From positions 476,288-540,287 of the forward strand of contig NZ_PDUD01000001.1 of NCBI RefSeq assembly GCF_002646595.1: a stretch of 64,000 nucleotides of DNA, in the 5' to 3' direction. Positions 9,722 through 18,890 of the stretch are shown piece after piece. The DNA is from Flavilitoribacter nigricans DSM 23189 = NBRC 102662 (lineage in GTDB: Bacteria > Bacteroidota > Bacteroidia > Chitinophagales > Saprospiraceae). The notes under the pieces were generated by a model that worked only from the letters and a program-made list of their open reading frames with translations, was not told the DNA's origin and did not search any database. Each line of letters begins with the position of its first letter. Positions within the stretch are counted from its first letter, which is position 1. The translations under genes were made by a program, and so were the position numbers.

Positions 9722-10318
9722 CTACAAGGTAAACCGGAGCGCGACGGAAATGTCGGCCAGATCAATAGCCTGCCCCCGGTCGCCGGCCGGAAATCCTTTA
9801 TAATACCGCAGGCCGCCCTGAATGGAAAAATGATCCGATAGCTGGTAGTTCGGTGCCACAATTACCCCTACCTGGGGGCTTACATTCGTAAAAGTATCGC
9901 CAATGCTACCGTTAATACCGTTATGGTAACGGATGATCGTTGCACCGCCACTCGCTAAAAAACCCACGGAAAGCGGCCCGCTCAGGTCCAGCCGGTAGCC
10001 CAGCGAACCGTGGAAACTTTCTCCGCCGTTCAGGTTGCTGTCTTCCTGAAAGGTGCCCAGTAGTGGCCGGGTGTACTGTAAGCGACCGATAACCACCCCG
10101 TATTCCAGTTCTCCGTGAACACCGATCACCATGCCGAAATTTCCATCATTTCCCTGGGTCACTGCGGGAGCGTATCCGATCGATGCCGCTACCGATGCCC
10201 GTAATCCGGAAGGGCTCTGGGCCGTTAGCGTTATACTCAGTAAGGTACCGACCAGCGTTATAAGGATCGAACGAGTTACACAGTTTATCGCTTGGAAATT
10301 CATTTTCAATTGGGTCAT
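9722..10318 (-). CDS. Outer-membrane beta-barrel-like protein
   Basis: A 198-residue protein with a signal peptide (hydrophobic about 16-32, cleavage near LTAQ). The rest alternates polar and apolar residues in short strands separated by Gly/Asn turns, and ends in a strand closing with RFTL, as in small 8-stranded outer-membrane barrels. An internal ATG at 10303 (MNFQ) is an alternative start that still keeps the signal peptide. No specific family is recognised. It is divergent from the broken lipoprotein gene at 10470, sharing about 150 bases of upstream DNA. Confidence 0.6.
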   Translation of the reverse strand: MTQLKMNFQAINCVTRSILITLVGTLLSITLTAQSPSGLRASVAASIGYAPAVTQGNDGNFGMVIGVHGELEYGVVIGRLQYTRPLLGTFQEDSNLNGGESFHGSLGYRLDLSGPLSVGFLASGGATIIRYHNGINGSIGDTFTNVSPQVGVIVAPNYQLSDHFSIQGGLRYYKGFPAGDRGQAIDLADISVALRFTL

Positions 10319-10469
10319 GATCTACATTTTTTTTGGTTGGTCCAAAGGTGCATATCCGACCAGGACGGGAGCTTACACTCATGTTGTGGATCACTGTAGC
10401 TATGTTGAATTCCGGCGTAAAAGCTGCTTTATTGCTATTTTCACGGATCTATTAATGCTCATTTTGCGA

Positions 10470-11372
10470 ATGAATAATAAGGTCTTCTATCTCCTGATCG
10501 CACTTGCATTCGGTTGTGCGCAGCCAATGGCACATAAATCATTACGGGATGGCCGCTCTCAACCCGCGCCCTCCCCCCAACCGATCGAAAAGTCTATACC
10601 TCCCTTTTCCATTCCCTAACGTGCCGCTGATGCCGAAACCGGTTCCACTTTTATGGCCCGGATAGCCCCCCTGCCTCTGGCAGAGCGAGAAGAAGCGATC
10701 TATCAGGCCCTGGCCGCAGGAAACCTGCCGGATTTTCTCCGCCATCCCATCCGCTTGCGGGCCGAATTCCCCGATACGAACGGTGTAATTCACCAACTGG
10801 AGTACGAGGTGCTGCCCGATTATCTGGCCGTGGGCAGTGCTGAAGATTACTGCCGGATCCCCATGAATCCGCATACCGCCCAGCGCCTGGCCGATCTTTT
10901 CGGGGCGTCCCTGATCACGGCTCAGCTCAGCGATCATATTTACAGCGAGGCCGAAATACGCCTCGAACCGTTCTTTTATAAACCGATTGGCAATGCCAAT
11001 GAAACCGTGGAAAAATTTGTAGTGCACAACGCCCAGATTGAAAACCAGAAGGCCGCGGCCGGAGGGATCGACGGACAACTGATCGCGGGCATCAAAAAGG
11101 ATGTCATTCTTTCCGAACGGATCGCGGATCGTACCGACCGGGTCGTGATCTACGGCTGGCATCAAATGAACGGACAGCCAATTCAACCCGTCTACAGCGG
11201 TCATATCGACTGGTACGTGGATTACAGCCACGGTATCCGCTTCATGAATAAACAGGTAATCCTGGATGGTAGGCCGGTGCCGGTAACCGAATTATTATCG
11301 GATCCGGTCCGGTTTAGCATTCTGAGTAACGAAAGGAAGGAAATGAAGCAGCCGGTCTACGCTCGGCAATAA
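10470..11372 (+). pseudogene. Conserved lipoprotein gene interrupted by in-frame TAA (10617-10619)
   Basis: A lipoprotein signal begins at 10470 (ALAFGC, Cys16) and runs 49 codons to a TAA at 10617-10619. The same frame then continues without a shift to 11372. Just after the stop it reads DAETGSTF, then a 239-residue domain from the ATG at 10653. The domain has AEREEAIYQALAAGNLPDFL, a YEVLPDYLAVGS segment, VVIYGWHQMNGQPIQPVYSGH and DYSHGIRF. I recognise these as a conserved but uncharacterised secreted family of Bacteroidota and other bacteria. In that family the signal and domain form one polypeptide. The stop falls in the linker, so the gene is either a nonsense-mutated pseudogene, a sequencing error, or makes an unexported domain from 10653. 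Confidence 0.62.
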
Positions 11373-11550
11373 GCCGACGCCAGGAGGCCACTCCATGGAA
11401 ATGAGACGATCAGACCGACCCTGCCAAAGAGCAGGGCCGGCCCGAAACACCTCGTGTAAATGTTGTTACAACACATATTGATAATAGTCTATATAGGAAC
11501 ATTGATCCCCAAAAGACCGCTCAGGCGGAGGATAATTGCCTGAATTATGC

Positions 11551-11595
11551 ATGACGCGAATTGGTTTTGGATTTCCAAAACCAATTTTACGTCAT
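11551..11595. terminator. Long hairpin between convergent genes
   Basis: A perfect 12-bp stem (11559-11570/11575-11586) with an ATTT loop is extended by ATGACG/CGTCAT across a small internal loop. It lies between the broken lipoprotein gene and the convergent secreted-protein gene, so it is probably a bidirectional terminator. Confidence 0.6.
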
Positions 11596-11673
11596 TATAA
11601 ATGAACAAATAAACTGCGAGGGACCAGAGCGGACGGGCCGAAACAGCTCATCCGCCCGGGCGATCCGAAAGTT

Positions 11674-12138
11674 TTAGTGGTAGAAATTGGTTACGTCCAG
11701 CGTTTTGCCGTTAATGATCAGCGAAACACTGAGGATGTGAACGTCTTCAACTACTCCCGTCCACTTCCAATTCGGACAGGATACTTCAATGTTAAGGGCC
11801 GCACACACGTTTTGCAGATTCGCTTTACCATTTTTGCAATCGAAAGTTTGTGCTTCACCTTTCACCGTAAAGGACTGATGGCCAGGTACTCCTACATCAT
11901 CTTTAGCACCACCTGCCGGGTTGTAACACAAAGTTTCAGCGTCTACAGCTACTTCCAGATATGCGGTTACGGAGGAAGCGTTACCGTTGCCGGCTACCAC
12001 ACCGGAAAAACAAACGATCTCCGTACTCCAGTCAGCCACAACACCCGCCTGGTCCTTTTTGTTGATATGTGGGTTTTGTGCAGACATCGTTCCAACGACC
12101 AGAAATAGACTTAGTGCCAATAAAGAAAGCTTTTTCAT
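11674..12138 (-). CDS. Small secreted protein of unknown function
   Basis: 154 residues starting with a clear signal peptide (MKKLSLLALSLFLVVG, cleavage near MSAQ). The start at 12138 is chosen because the frame upstream, although open, has no signal-like or protein-like character. The mature part of about 130 residues is predicted all-beta and contains five cysteines (IVCFSG, TLCYNP, FDCKNG, NVCAA, VSCPNW). I do not recognise a family. It is monocistronic with a long upstream region. Confidence 0.7.
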   Translation of the reverse strand: MKKLSLLALSLFLVVGTMSAQNPHINKKDQAGVVADWSTEIVCFSGVVAGNGNASSVTAYLEVAVDAETLCYNPAGGAKDDVGVPGHQSFTVKGEAQTFDCKNGKANLQNVCAALNIEVSCPNWKWTGVVEDVHILSVSLIINGKTLDVTNFYH

Positions 12139-12701
12139 AATTGAGGCTTTAAATGCTTGGTTAAAAAATTTGATTGAAATGTATTGATAACCGTCCGTCC
12201 TGGGGGAACGGGATCGGTTGAATCCATAACTGCCGCCTATAGGAATCCAGCCAAATAAAGCGCAAATCACTTTAGATGGAATCAGCATTACGCAATCCAT
12301 TTACCCGCCAAAGCAAATTGGCCGGTATGCGGTTTTGCATCACTGTCTAGTTGTACCTGATGTTAGTGTTAGTCAAAGTAAAGCAGTTAGCTGACTGCCT
12401 GAGGACAAACTCAGAGGAAGGTCATCCATTATCTGAGTTGTATTTGCAACATAACCCTTACCGGGTGCATTGCACACAACTGCTAAAATGAGATCTATTG
12501 AATGTGGTTGAAAGTCAAACTAAGTGTTGGTCAGCAATTTCGAGGAGAGGACATAGTGGTATTGCGACGTAATTTATAAATAATATTACTATTAAACAAG
12601 TCTGTGCCCTGGTGTCAGTGGAGATTTTTATCACCATTTTGTTCCTGGCCTTGGCAATCGCAGCTTTACTTCTCTAAGTAACTGGAGCAGTTTGGCGCCG
12701 C
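12139..12701. other. Intergenic stretch without a gene
   Basis: About 560 bases, more AT-rich than the flanking genes. No convincing coding frame, tandem repeat or strong hairpin is seen. It contains the promoter region of the small secreted protein gene and the 3' region of the first SGNH esterase gene. Confidence 0.4.
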
Positions 12702-13502
12702 TCATTTAGTGACATTTGCGGCAATCCCCTTGAGGGCATCAAACACCAGTTGGGCGACCACCTGCCCTCCTTCCGTTTGCAGATGGGTATTGTCCTTGAG
12801 ACCATCCGGATTGGATGAATATTTACCGGCCGGAAGGTTCATGAAGTAATGAGTACTGACGTAATCCGGGCCGGATTCCTGAAACTTCTGCATAGAGGCC
12901 ACGGTCAGATCGATCACTGTACAATCCATTTCCTGACCGAGCGCTACCATAGCCCGATAATACGCCCCGTGCGAATTTTGGATCTCTCCATCCTCCCATT
13001 CATTCTGGTTTACCGGTGTGATGAGGATCGGCGTGGCCCCCTGCTCTCTCGTTTGGCTTACGTACAGGCGCAGGAATTCCTGATAGGCCGTCGGAGTCAC
13101 CGCCCGGTGGGGCCGGATCTCCGCCGGCGTGGCATCATTGTGGCCCATCTGGATCAGTACGATATCTCCGGCCTGCAGTTCATCGTAGATCCGCCGCCAG
13201 CGCCCTTCCTGAAAAAAGGAGCGGGTGCTGCGCCCGCCGATTGCGCGGTTTTCCAGCACGGCCGTATCTCCGTGCAACAGACCGGTGAGTAAAGCCAGGC
13301 TGTCTTTATTCATATAGGCTTTAAAAGATTGGCCCCAACCGGTAAGCGGAAAGGCCTTTTCCTGGTAATTCTCGTAATAATTCTCGTAGTCCATCACGGT
13401 AGAATCGCCTACCATGAAGATAGTGGGCACATCGCGCTGGGCCTTCAATGCAAAAATGATCGCCAGAAGTGCAACCACCAGGCCGGTAATCAGATTATTC
13501 AT
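12702..13502 (-). CDS. Rhamnogalacturonan acetylesterase-like SGNH hydrolase (copy 1)
   Basis: A 266-residue exported protein with an N-terminal hydrophobic segment (about 4-19). It shows the SGNH blocks in order: VGDSTVMDY with nucleophile Ser34, a Gly in block II (AIGGRSTRSF), GHND in block III, and KDNTHLQ with Asp237 and His240. The extended GDST and GGRSTRSF forms match carbohydrate esterase family 12, which removes acetyl groups from rhamnogalacturonan. It is followed on the same strand by a related copy (13552-14364) with only about 50 bases between them, so the two are probably co-transcribed, with this gene second. Confidence 0.85.
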   Translation of the reverse strand: MNNLITGLVVALLAIIFALKAQRDVPTIFMVGDSTVMDYENYYENYQEKAFPLTGWGQSFKAYMNKDSLALLTGLLHGDTAVLENRAIGGRSTRSFFQEGRWRRIYDELQAGDIVLIQMGHNDATPAEIRPHRAVTPTAYQEFLRLYVSQTREQGATPILITPVNQNEWEDGEIQNSHGAYYRAMVALGQEMDCTVIDLTVASMQKFQESGPDYVSTHYFMNLPAGKYSSNPDGLKDNTHLQTEGGQVVAQLVFDALKGIAANVTK

Positions 13503-13551
13503 ATTGTTTTAGATAATTCTTTATCGGTTTTTCCCATGCACCCACAGCATT

Positions 13552-14364
13552 TTAATTTCGTTTTTGCTCCATCTTTGATCGCTCTGCGTTCAATCGTTTC
13601 AATTCGCTAAAGACCAGGGCGGCGATCATTTCGGCACCGGCCGTCTGAAAGTGGGTGTTATCCTTTTTACCTTCCGGCCAGCCGGGGTATTTCCCGGGCG
13701 GGAGATTCATAAATACGGAGGAGGCAACATACTCGGGATCATCCAGGGAATTGAACAACTCCACCGAACGCTTATTCAGATCTACTACCGGTACGTCCAT
13801 CCGCTCCGCTACTTCGAAAACCGCCTCGACAAAAGTGGGTAATGATGGGCTGAACCTGCCGGTAGAATCGGGATTATTGTGGTTCACCGGCGTAACCAGG
13901 ATGGGCTGTGCACCCGCCTGGCGGGTTTGCAGCACGAAGAGCCACAAATATTCCTTGTACCCTTCCACATTCACAAAGCGTTCGAGCTTGCGCGTATCGT
14001 TATCGTTGTGTCCGAACTGGATCATCACCACATCTCCCGGCTGCAGGGAATCGCGAACCTGCCGCCAGAGCCCTTCGGAAAAGAAGGTACGGCTGCTGCG
14101 CCCCCCGCGGGCTACATTCCGGACGGTCACACTGTCGGCGGGGATCATTTGATCCAGCAGGGCCAGGCTATCCGGGGTGAGCCATCGGGGAAATACCTGG
14201 CCCCAGCCGGTCATTGGATAATCCTTCGTCGCATAACGCTCACTCTGGGAGTAGTCTTTCATGGTAGAATCTCCCACCAGCCAGAGATGAATGATCTTTT
14301 GCTCCCGTTGCTGGCAGGAAAGCAGTACGCTGGCGATGATCAGGCCGGTAAATATGGTTTTCAT
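13552..14364 (-). CDS. Rhamnogalacturonan acetylesterase-like SGNH hydrolase (copy 2), lipoprotein
   Basis: 270 residues from the ATG at 14364, chosen because it begins directly at a lipoprotein signal (ASVLLSC, Cys17); upstream in-frame codons to 14418 give no sensible N-terminus. Catalytic blocks are GDSTMKDY (Ser33), ARGGRSSRTF, GHNDND and KDNTHF (Asp235, His238). It is clearly a paralog of the downstream gene, with the same GWGQ, GGRS, VTPVN and FMNLPPGKY stretches. One copy being lipid-anchored and the other apparently soluble suggests division of labour between surface and periplasm. This is the promoter-proximal gene of the pair. Confidence 0.85.
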   Translation of the reverse strand: MKTIFTGLIIASVLLSCQQREQKIIHLWLVGDSTMKDYSQSERYATKDYPMTGWGQVFPRWLTPDSLALLDQMIPADSVTVRNVARGGRSSRTFFSEGLWRQVRDSLQPGDVVMIQFGHNDNDTRKLERFVNVEGYKEYLWLFVLQTRQAGAQPILVTPVNHNNPDSTGRFSPSLPTFVEAVFEVAERMDVPVVDLNKRSVELFNSLDDPEYVASSVFMNLPPGKYPGWPEGKKDNTHFQTAGAEMIAALVFSELKRLNAERSKMEQKRN

Positions 14365-14550
14365 TGTACAGATCCGTGCTGGTTGTTGGGTAAAGGTAGC
14401 GATAAGCTTTAAGACCATCGGTAATTGTGCTTCGTGAATGACAATCCTCAGTAGGCCTTTTTCACAAAAGCACTAACTTCAGCTATAATTCATTCCAGTT
14501 TCGATACTTGGATTGTAGAGAGTAAATGGTAAAGCGTAGAGAGACTGCAA

Positions 14551-14642
14551 TCGTTAAAATGAGCGATTTTGCTCCATTTTGACGATAGGTAAACCTTCTA
14601 CCCTCTACTTTATACCCTCTCCCTAAGTTGCGATGCAACTTA
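14551..14642 (+). promoter_or_regulatory. Two inverted repeats in the cyclase gene leader
   Basis: The first (14551-14564 with 14571-14585) pairs TCGTTAAAATGAGC with its near complement around a GATTTT loop. The second (14624-14631 with 14635-14642) is a perfect 8-bp palindrome, TAAGTTGC-GAT-GCAACTTA, ending 16 bases before the cyclase ATG. Outside them, GTAGAGAG-type and CCCTCTAC-type tracts also roughly complement each other. They may be operator sites or leader RNA structure. Confidence 0.35.
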
Positions 14643-14658
14643 GATTAATTAATTCGCC

Positions 14659-15747
14659 ATGAAATCCTCCAAATCCTTTAACCGAAAATTCCGGACGGTG
14701 CTCTGGATCTGCCTGGGCTGGACACTGGTTTCCGTGCTGCAGTTACTCTACGAACTGGCCGTACTGAAAGAATACGGTTATTCGTACCGCTGGAGCAATG
14801 CTGATAGTGTAATGACCTATTTTTTGATCAATACCCTGGCCTTCGTTCTGAACGGTTTTATAGCCGGACTCGTGATCGTTTTTTTCCTGCAGCACTGGAT
14901 CCGGGATCGCTCCTATTCCCTCGGTATCCTCTACGGTGTCGCCGTTTATTCTTCCCTGTTCTTCATCATGACCGCCCTCCAGAATTACTTTGTCGTTCGG
15001 TCCATCTGGGACGGCAGCGGTTCCTTTTTTGCAGCTTACGTACAGGGCTTGCGGGACTACTTTTTCAGCTACGAATTTGTGCGGATGTTCCCCTTTTGGT
15101 TACTGGTACTCATCGCCACGCTGATCGCCCTGCTGGTCAATGATAAATACGGTCCCGGCGTGCTGAAAAACTTTTTACTGGGCCGGTATTTCCATCCCAG
15201 GAGTGAGCAAAGGATCTTCATGTTCCTGGACCTGAAAGGATCGACCACCATCGCGGAAAAACTCGGAGAACAAAAATATTTCAACTTTATCAAAAGGGTT
15301 TTCCGGGATGTGACGCCGGCCCTGCTGGCTACGCAGGGCGAGATCTACCAGTATGTAGGCGATGAGATCGTGATCACCTGGACCGTCAAACAGGGCGTTA
15401 AAAAGCTCAATTGCATCCGCTGTTTTGAGCAGATCCGGAAGATCCTGGCGGATAAAGCGGCACGTTACCGGGAGGATTTCGGCGCGATCCCCCAATTTAA
15501 AGCCGGCCTGCACGTCGGTACGGCCATTGTGGGCGAGATCGGTGTGATCAAGCGAGATATCGCCTATTCCGGAGATGTGCTCAATACCACCGCCCGCATC
15601 CAGAGCCTGTGTAACGAATACGGTGAGACGCTGCTCCTTTCCGGAGAAATCCTAAAACTGTTGCCCACAGCTCAGTTGGTTCCGAAGCCCCTGGGGGAAG
15701 TGGTCCTGCGGGGTAAAACGAAAGCAGTAGAACTGTACGGCCTTTGA
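14659..15747 (+). CDS. Membrane-anchored class III adenylate/guanylate cyclase
   Basis: 362 residues. Four transmembrane helices are visible at about 12-34, 55-80, 88-113 and 144-161. A cytosolic class III catalytic domain follows (about 185-362). The two metal-binding aspartates are in FMFLDLKGST (Asp191) and YVGDEIV (Asp235). The GLHVGTAIVGEIG and DIAYSGDVLNTTARIQ segments are present, and the Asn and Arg of the latter are the usual transition-state residues. It should make a cyclic nucleotide second messenger; the choice between ATP and GTP is not certain from sequence. No sensor domain is present apart from the membrane part. Its leader contains unusual inverted repeats. Confidence 0.88.
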   Translation: MKSSKSFNRKFRTVLWICLGWTLVSVLQLLYELAVLKEYGYSYRWSNADSVMTYFLINTLAFVLNGFIAGLVIVFFLQHWIRDRSYSLGILYGVAVYSSLFFIMTALQNYFVVRSIWDGSGSFFAAYVQGLRDYFFSYEFVRMFPFWLLVLIATLIALLVNDKYGPGVLKNFLLGRYFHPRSEQRIFMFLDLKGSTTIAEKLGEQKYFNFIKRVFRDVTPALLATQGEIYQYVGDEIVITWTVKQGVKKLNCIRCFEQIRKILADKAARYREDFGAIPQFKAGLHVGTAIVGEIGVIKRDIAYSGDVLNTTARIQSLCNEYGETLLLSGEILKLLPTAQLVPKPLGEVVLRGKTKAVELYGL

Positions 15748-15861
15748 TCTTATGGCCTCCGGTTAAAGCACGAACCAGCTTACCCGCGCTATTTACAGCA
15801 TTTAAAAAATGAAGTGAGCCCGGTTTCAAAGCGGATGAAAATTTCTACCTTCCCGGACTAA

Positions 15862-18777
15862 ATGCATCTACTTATGAATTCGCTTCCGCGTCCCTTCGCT
15901 GCTGATCGGAAAACGTCCGCTCGGTTTAAACTCGGCACTGTAAAAGCATCCGTTTTAATTCCCTTTAGTAGTCGACGGCTATTCCTTTGGCTCCTTCCCA
16001 TCTGCTGCCTCCTGAAAGCAGATAGACCCGCTGCGTTCCCACCAATACTTCAACCCAGTTCCGTGGCCTTCAGTGCCGAAGGACGCCTGGTTGTAGCCTG
16101 GCGGGGCGACCTCTGGCTGGTGGAAACAGCACCCGAAAAAGAGACGGTCATCAGTGGCAGCTGGCGGCAACTGACCAGCGGGATTGCGGAGGAGCGGGAC
16201 CCGGTATGGCTTCCCGACGGACGGACCCTTTTGTTCGCCTCCGACCGGGCGGGAAAATTCGACCTCTGGAAAATCGCGGTTCCACCCAGCGGAAAACCCG
16301 GAAACCCCGAAGTGGTCATCGAATCGCCCGGTGCGGATATCCAGCCCAGTGTAGCTGGAGACGGGACGATCTGTTGGGTTAGAGGGCTCGGTGCCAATGC
16401 GGATATCTGGGTCAAAAACCCGGAAGGGAAACCAACGCAGTTGACGAGTATTTTAGGTCCCGATCATTCTCCGGCTATTCATGCGGATGGGAACCTGTTG
16501 GTCTACATCAGTGAAAGAAAAGGGAAACCCAGTTTGGTGCATATGGATATTGCCGATAAAAAGAAGCGACGAACGATCCTGGACGGAAAGATGATCCTGT
16601 CTCCGCAGTGGTCGCCGGACGGGCAACAATTAAGCTTTTCCACCCGCACGCAGCCAACCGGAGTCTGGACGACGGATCTACAGGGATCGTACACCAACCT
16701 GATCAGCACCAGTCGGTCACTGGCGGTTTGGTCTTCCGACGGATCGCACCTGATCCTGGTAGAGACGCCGCGAAATCCTCCCGCTTATAACGGTGACCCA
16801 CAGCCGGCCGGTGTGCGGCCCGACCAGGATCCCTACGGTCAGGACCTGAAGGTGGCCTTCCTCCCCGCTCCCATTCCTCCGGACCGGGGCCAACAGTATA
16901 CCTACGCAGCGATGGAACTGAATTCCGCACGTCAGTATCTGGATTATTTTGATCGCACCGTAAATTATCTGAACCAAAAGTACCAACTCGCGGACCATGC
17001 CGCCTGGAACACCAACGTGCAACGCAGCCGGGAAGCCGTAAAAAAAGCCGACTCCACCGAAGCGGTGGATCAACTGGTTTACCAACTGCTGCGACAGCGC
17101 CCGCCTCTGCGGGAAGAAAAACGGGGAAAAGCGGGCATTTCCAGCGCACACCCGCTGGCCACGGCGGCCGGACTGCGCATCCTCGAACAAGGCGGGAATG
17201 TAGTGGATGCAGCAATTGCCATTTCCTTCGCCCTGGGCGTAGTGGAACCGGACGCCAGCGGCCTGGGAGGCTACGGAGAAATGTTGATCTATCTAAAAGA
17301 TATGGAGTCCCCCACCTGCATAGAATTCCTGACCAGAGTTCCCGAAGCGGGATCTCTCACCAATGGCCAACTGCAAAATTTACCGGGAAGCGGACCGATG
17401 CTGGTCAATGTACCCGGCACGGTGGCCGGCATGGAACTGGCCTGGCAAAAATACGGCAGTAAAAAACTCAGCTGGGCCGATCTGGTACAACCGGCAATTG
17501 AACTCGCCCGGGATGGCTTTCCCGTAAGCGAAGGTTTTGCCTCTACTCTGGAAGTAGAAAAAGAAGCTTACGCTACCTGCGATCGCTGTCAAAGTCTGTT
17601 TTATCCCGAGGGAAAACCCCTGACGGCGGGCGACACCCTGCGCAACCCGGATCTCGCCTGGACGCTGGCCCAGATCGCCCGACGCGGGCGGGACGGCTTT
17701 TATCAGGGCCCGGTCGCCCAGCGGATGGTCGAAGATCTCCGGTCCGGAGGCAACGTCATGAGCACCGAAGATCTCGCCCGCTACTACGCCGTGGAACGAA
17801 CACCCGTCCGGACCCAGTACCGCGGGCACACCATCTACTCGGGACCGCCTCCGGTGTCGGGTGGGGCCCTACTCACCGCCAAGCTGAACCTCCTGGAAGG
17901 CTATCCAGCCGCAAAGCCCTACACCGAAGACGCGGCCACGCTACACGCCATGATCGAAGCCTGGAAACTGAGCCCGTCCACCAGCGGCCGCATTGCCGAC
18001 CCCGGTCTGTGGCCGGTGGATCTGGATCCTTTTACCGATAAAACTTTCGCCGGTGAACGCTGGCAATCCTGTTTCAATGCCGAACAAAGTGTGATGCCGG
18101 CCGACAGTAACTGCCTCGATACCCGCGTGGCCATCAGTTGGGGAGCAGAAGGTATACTCGAAGCCCGGTCGTCTACGGGAACGACCGCTTTCGCGGTGGC
18201 CGATGCGGCGGGCAATATGGTTTCGGTGACCCAGACCCTGGGTACCTGGGGCGGCAATTTTTATGTTACCCCGGGACTGGGCTTTATTTACAACGACAAG
18301 CTGCGTTCCTACAACTCCAATCCCAAACGCTACAATGCCCGGATCCCTTTTGCCCGCAACGTCACCAGCATTAGTCCGACGATGATCTTTAAAGCCACTG
18401 AAGGACAACAACAACCGCTTGCCGCCCTGGGCGCGGCCGGCAACGCCTGGATCAGTTCCGCCGTCTACCAGATGTGTAGCGGCATAATCGACCAGGGACT
18501 GGGCCCCCAGGCGGCCCTGGAATTGCCCCGCTTTCTGGTGGGGGTGCAACGGGATAACCAGGACCGGCAGAAAGTAAAGGAGATTGTCGTCCAAATGGAA
18601 CAGGGCTTTGCTCCGGCTGTCTTAAAAGAAATACAACAACTCGGCCACGAACTACAACTCATCTCTGCTCCCGGAGAACTCCGCATGGGATACGGAGCTG
18701 CGGTGATGATCGACCGGGGTGTCGTCCGGGCCGGCGCGGATCCCCGACGCTCGGGCGAAGCGGGGGTAGTTGAGTAA
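15862..18777 (+). CDS. Beta-propeller / gamma-glutamyltransferase fusion protein
   Basis: 971 residues. A hydrophobic signal-like segment lies at about 38-55, so the true start may be a later codon. The first domain (about 60-340) is a TolB/PD40-type propeller, with repeated blocks such as DPVWLPDGRTLLFASDR and SPQWSPDGQQLSFSTR. The second (about 420-950) is a gamma-glutamyltransferase: AHPLATAAGLRILEQGGN, SGLGGYGEML, VPGTVAGME, SGPPPVSGG, and TGTTAFAVAD, where Thr774 is the expected autoprocessing nucleophile. The usual His after the Thr-Thr pair is Ala776 here. The family cleaves or transfers gamma-glutamyl groups, for example from glutathione, outside the cytoplasm. A propeller in front of GGT is not the standard layout, and glutathione may not be the substrate. 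Confidence 0.82.
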   Translation: MHLLMNSLPRPFAADRKTSARFKLGTVKASVLIPFSSRRLFLWLLPICCLLKADRPAAFPPILQPSSVAFSAEGRLVVAWRGDLWLVETAPEKETVISGSWRQLTSGIAEERDPVWLPDGRTLLFASDRAGKFDLWKIAVPPSGKPGNPEVVIESPGADIQPSVAGDGTICWVRGLGANADIWVKNPEGKPTQLTSILGPDHSPAIHADGNLLVYISERKGKPSLVHMDIADKKKRRTILDGKMILSPQWSPDGQQLSFSTRTQPTGVWTTDLQGSYTNLISTSRSLAVWSSDGSHLILVETPRNPPAYNGDPQPAGVRPDQDPYGQDLKVAFLPAPIPPDRGQQYTYAAMELNSARQYLDYFDRTVNYLNQKYQLADHAAWNTNVQRSREAVKKADSTEAVDQLVYQLLRQRPPLREEKRGKAGISSAHPLATAAGLRILEQGGNVVDAAIAISFALGVVEPDASGLGGYGEMLIYLKDMESPTCIEFLTRVPEAGSLTNGQLQNLPGSGPMLVNVPGTVAGMELAWQKYGSKKLSWADLVQPAIELARDGFPVSEGFASTLEVEKEAYATCDRCQSLFYPEGKPLTAGDTLRNPDLAWTLAQIARRGRDGFYQGPVAQRMVEDLRSGGNVMSTEDLARYYAVERTPVRTQYRGHTIYSGPPPVSGGALLTAKLNLLEGYPAAKPYTEDAATLHAMIEAWKLSPSTSGRIADPGLWPVDLDPFTDKTFAGERWQSCFNAEQSVMPADSNCLDTRVAISWGAEGILEARSSTGTTAFAVADAAGNMVSVTQTLGTWGGNFYVTPGLGFIYNDKLRSYNSNPKRYNARIPFARNVTSISPTMIFKATEGQQQPLAALGAAGNAWISSAVYQMCSGIIDQGLGPQAALELPRFLVGVQRDNQDRQKVKEIVVQMEQGFAPAVLKEIQQLGHELQLISAPGELRMGYGAAVMIDRGVVRAGADPRRSGEAGVVE

Positions 18778-18811
18778 GCGCCACCGGTACCTCTGATGAA
18801 TAAAAAAGGCT

Positions 18812-18833
18812 ATGTACCATTGCATGGGTACAT
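18812..18833 (+). terminator. Weak hairpin after the GGT fusion gene
   Basis: ATGTACC and GGTACAT form a 7-bp stem around an 8-base loop, followed by TTATGTTTGG. It is about 35 bases after the stop codon. It could be a terminator or, since TATGTTTG resembles the Bacteroidota -7 element, part of a promoter. Confidence 0.3.
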
Positions 18834-18890
18834 TTATGTTTGGTAAAAAACCGGATCATGCCCGGTATTTATTCCCCCAATATCGATTTT

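Noticed and set aside
10617..10619. Recoding of the in-frame stop as selenocysteine or pyrrolysine
   Set aside because: The codon is TAA, which is used for neither, and no recoding structure is evident.
13655..14412. Plus-strand frames opposite the esterase gene
   Set aside because: They are shadows of the minus-strand gene, which carries the catalytic motifs and a lipoprotein signal.
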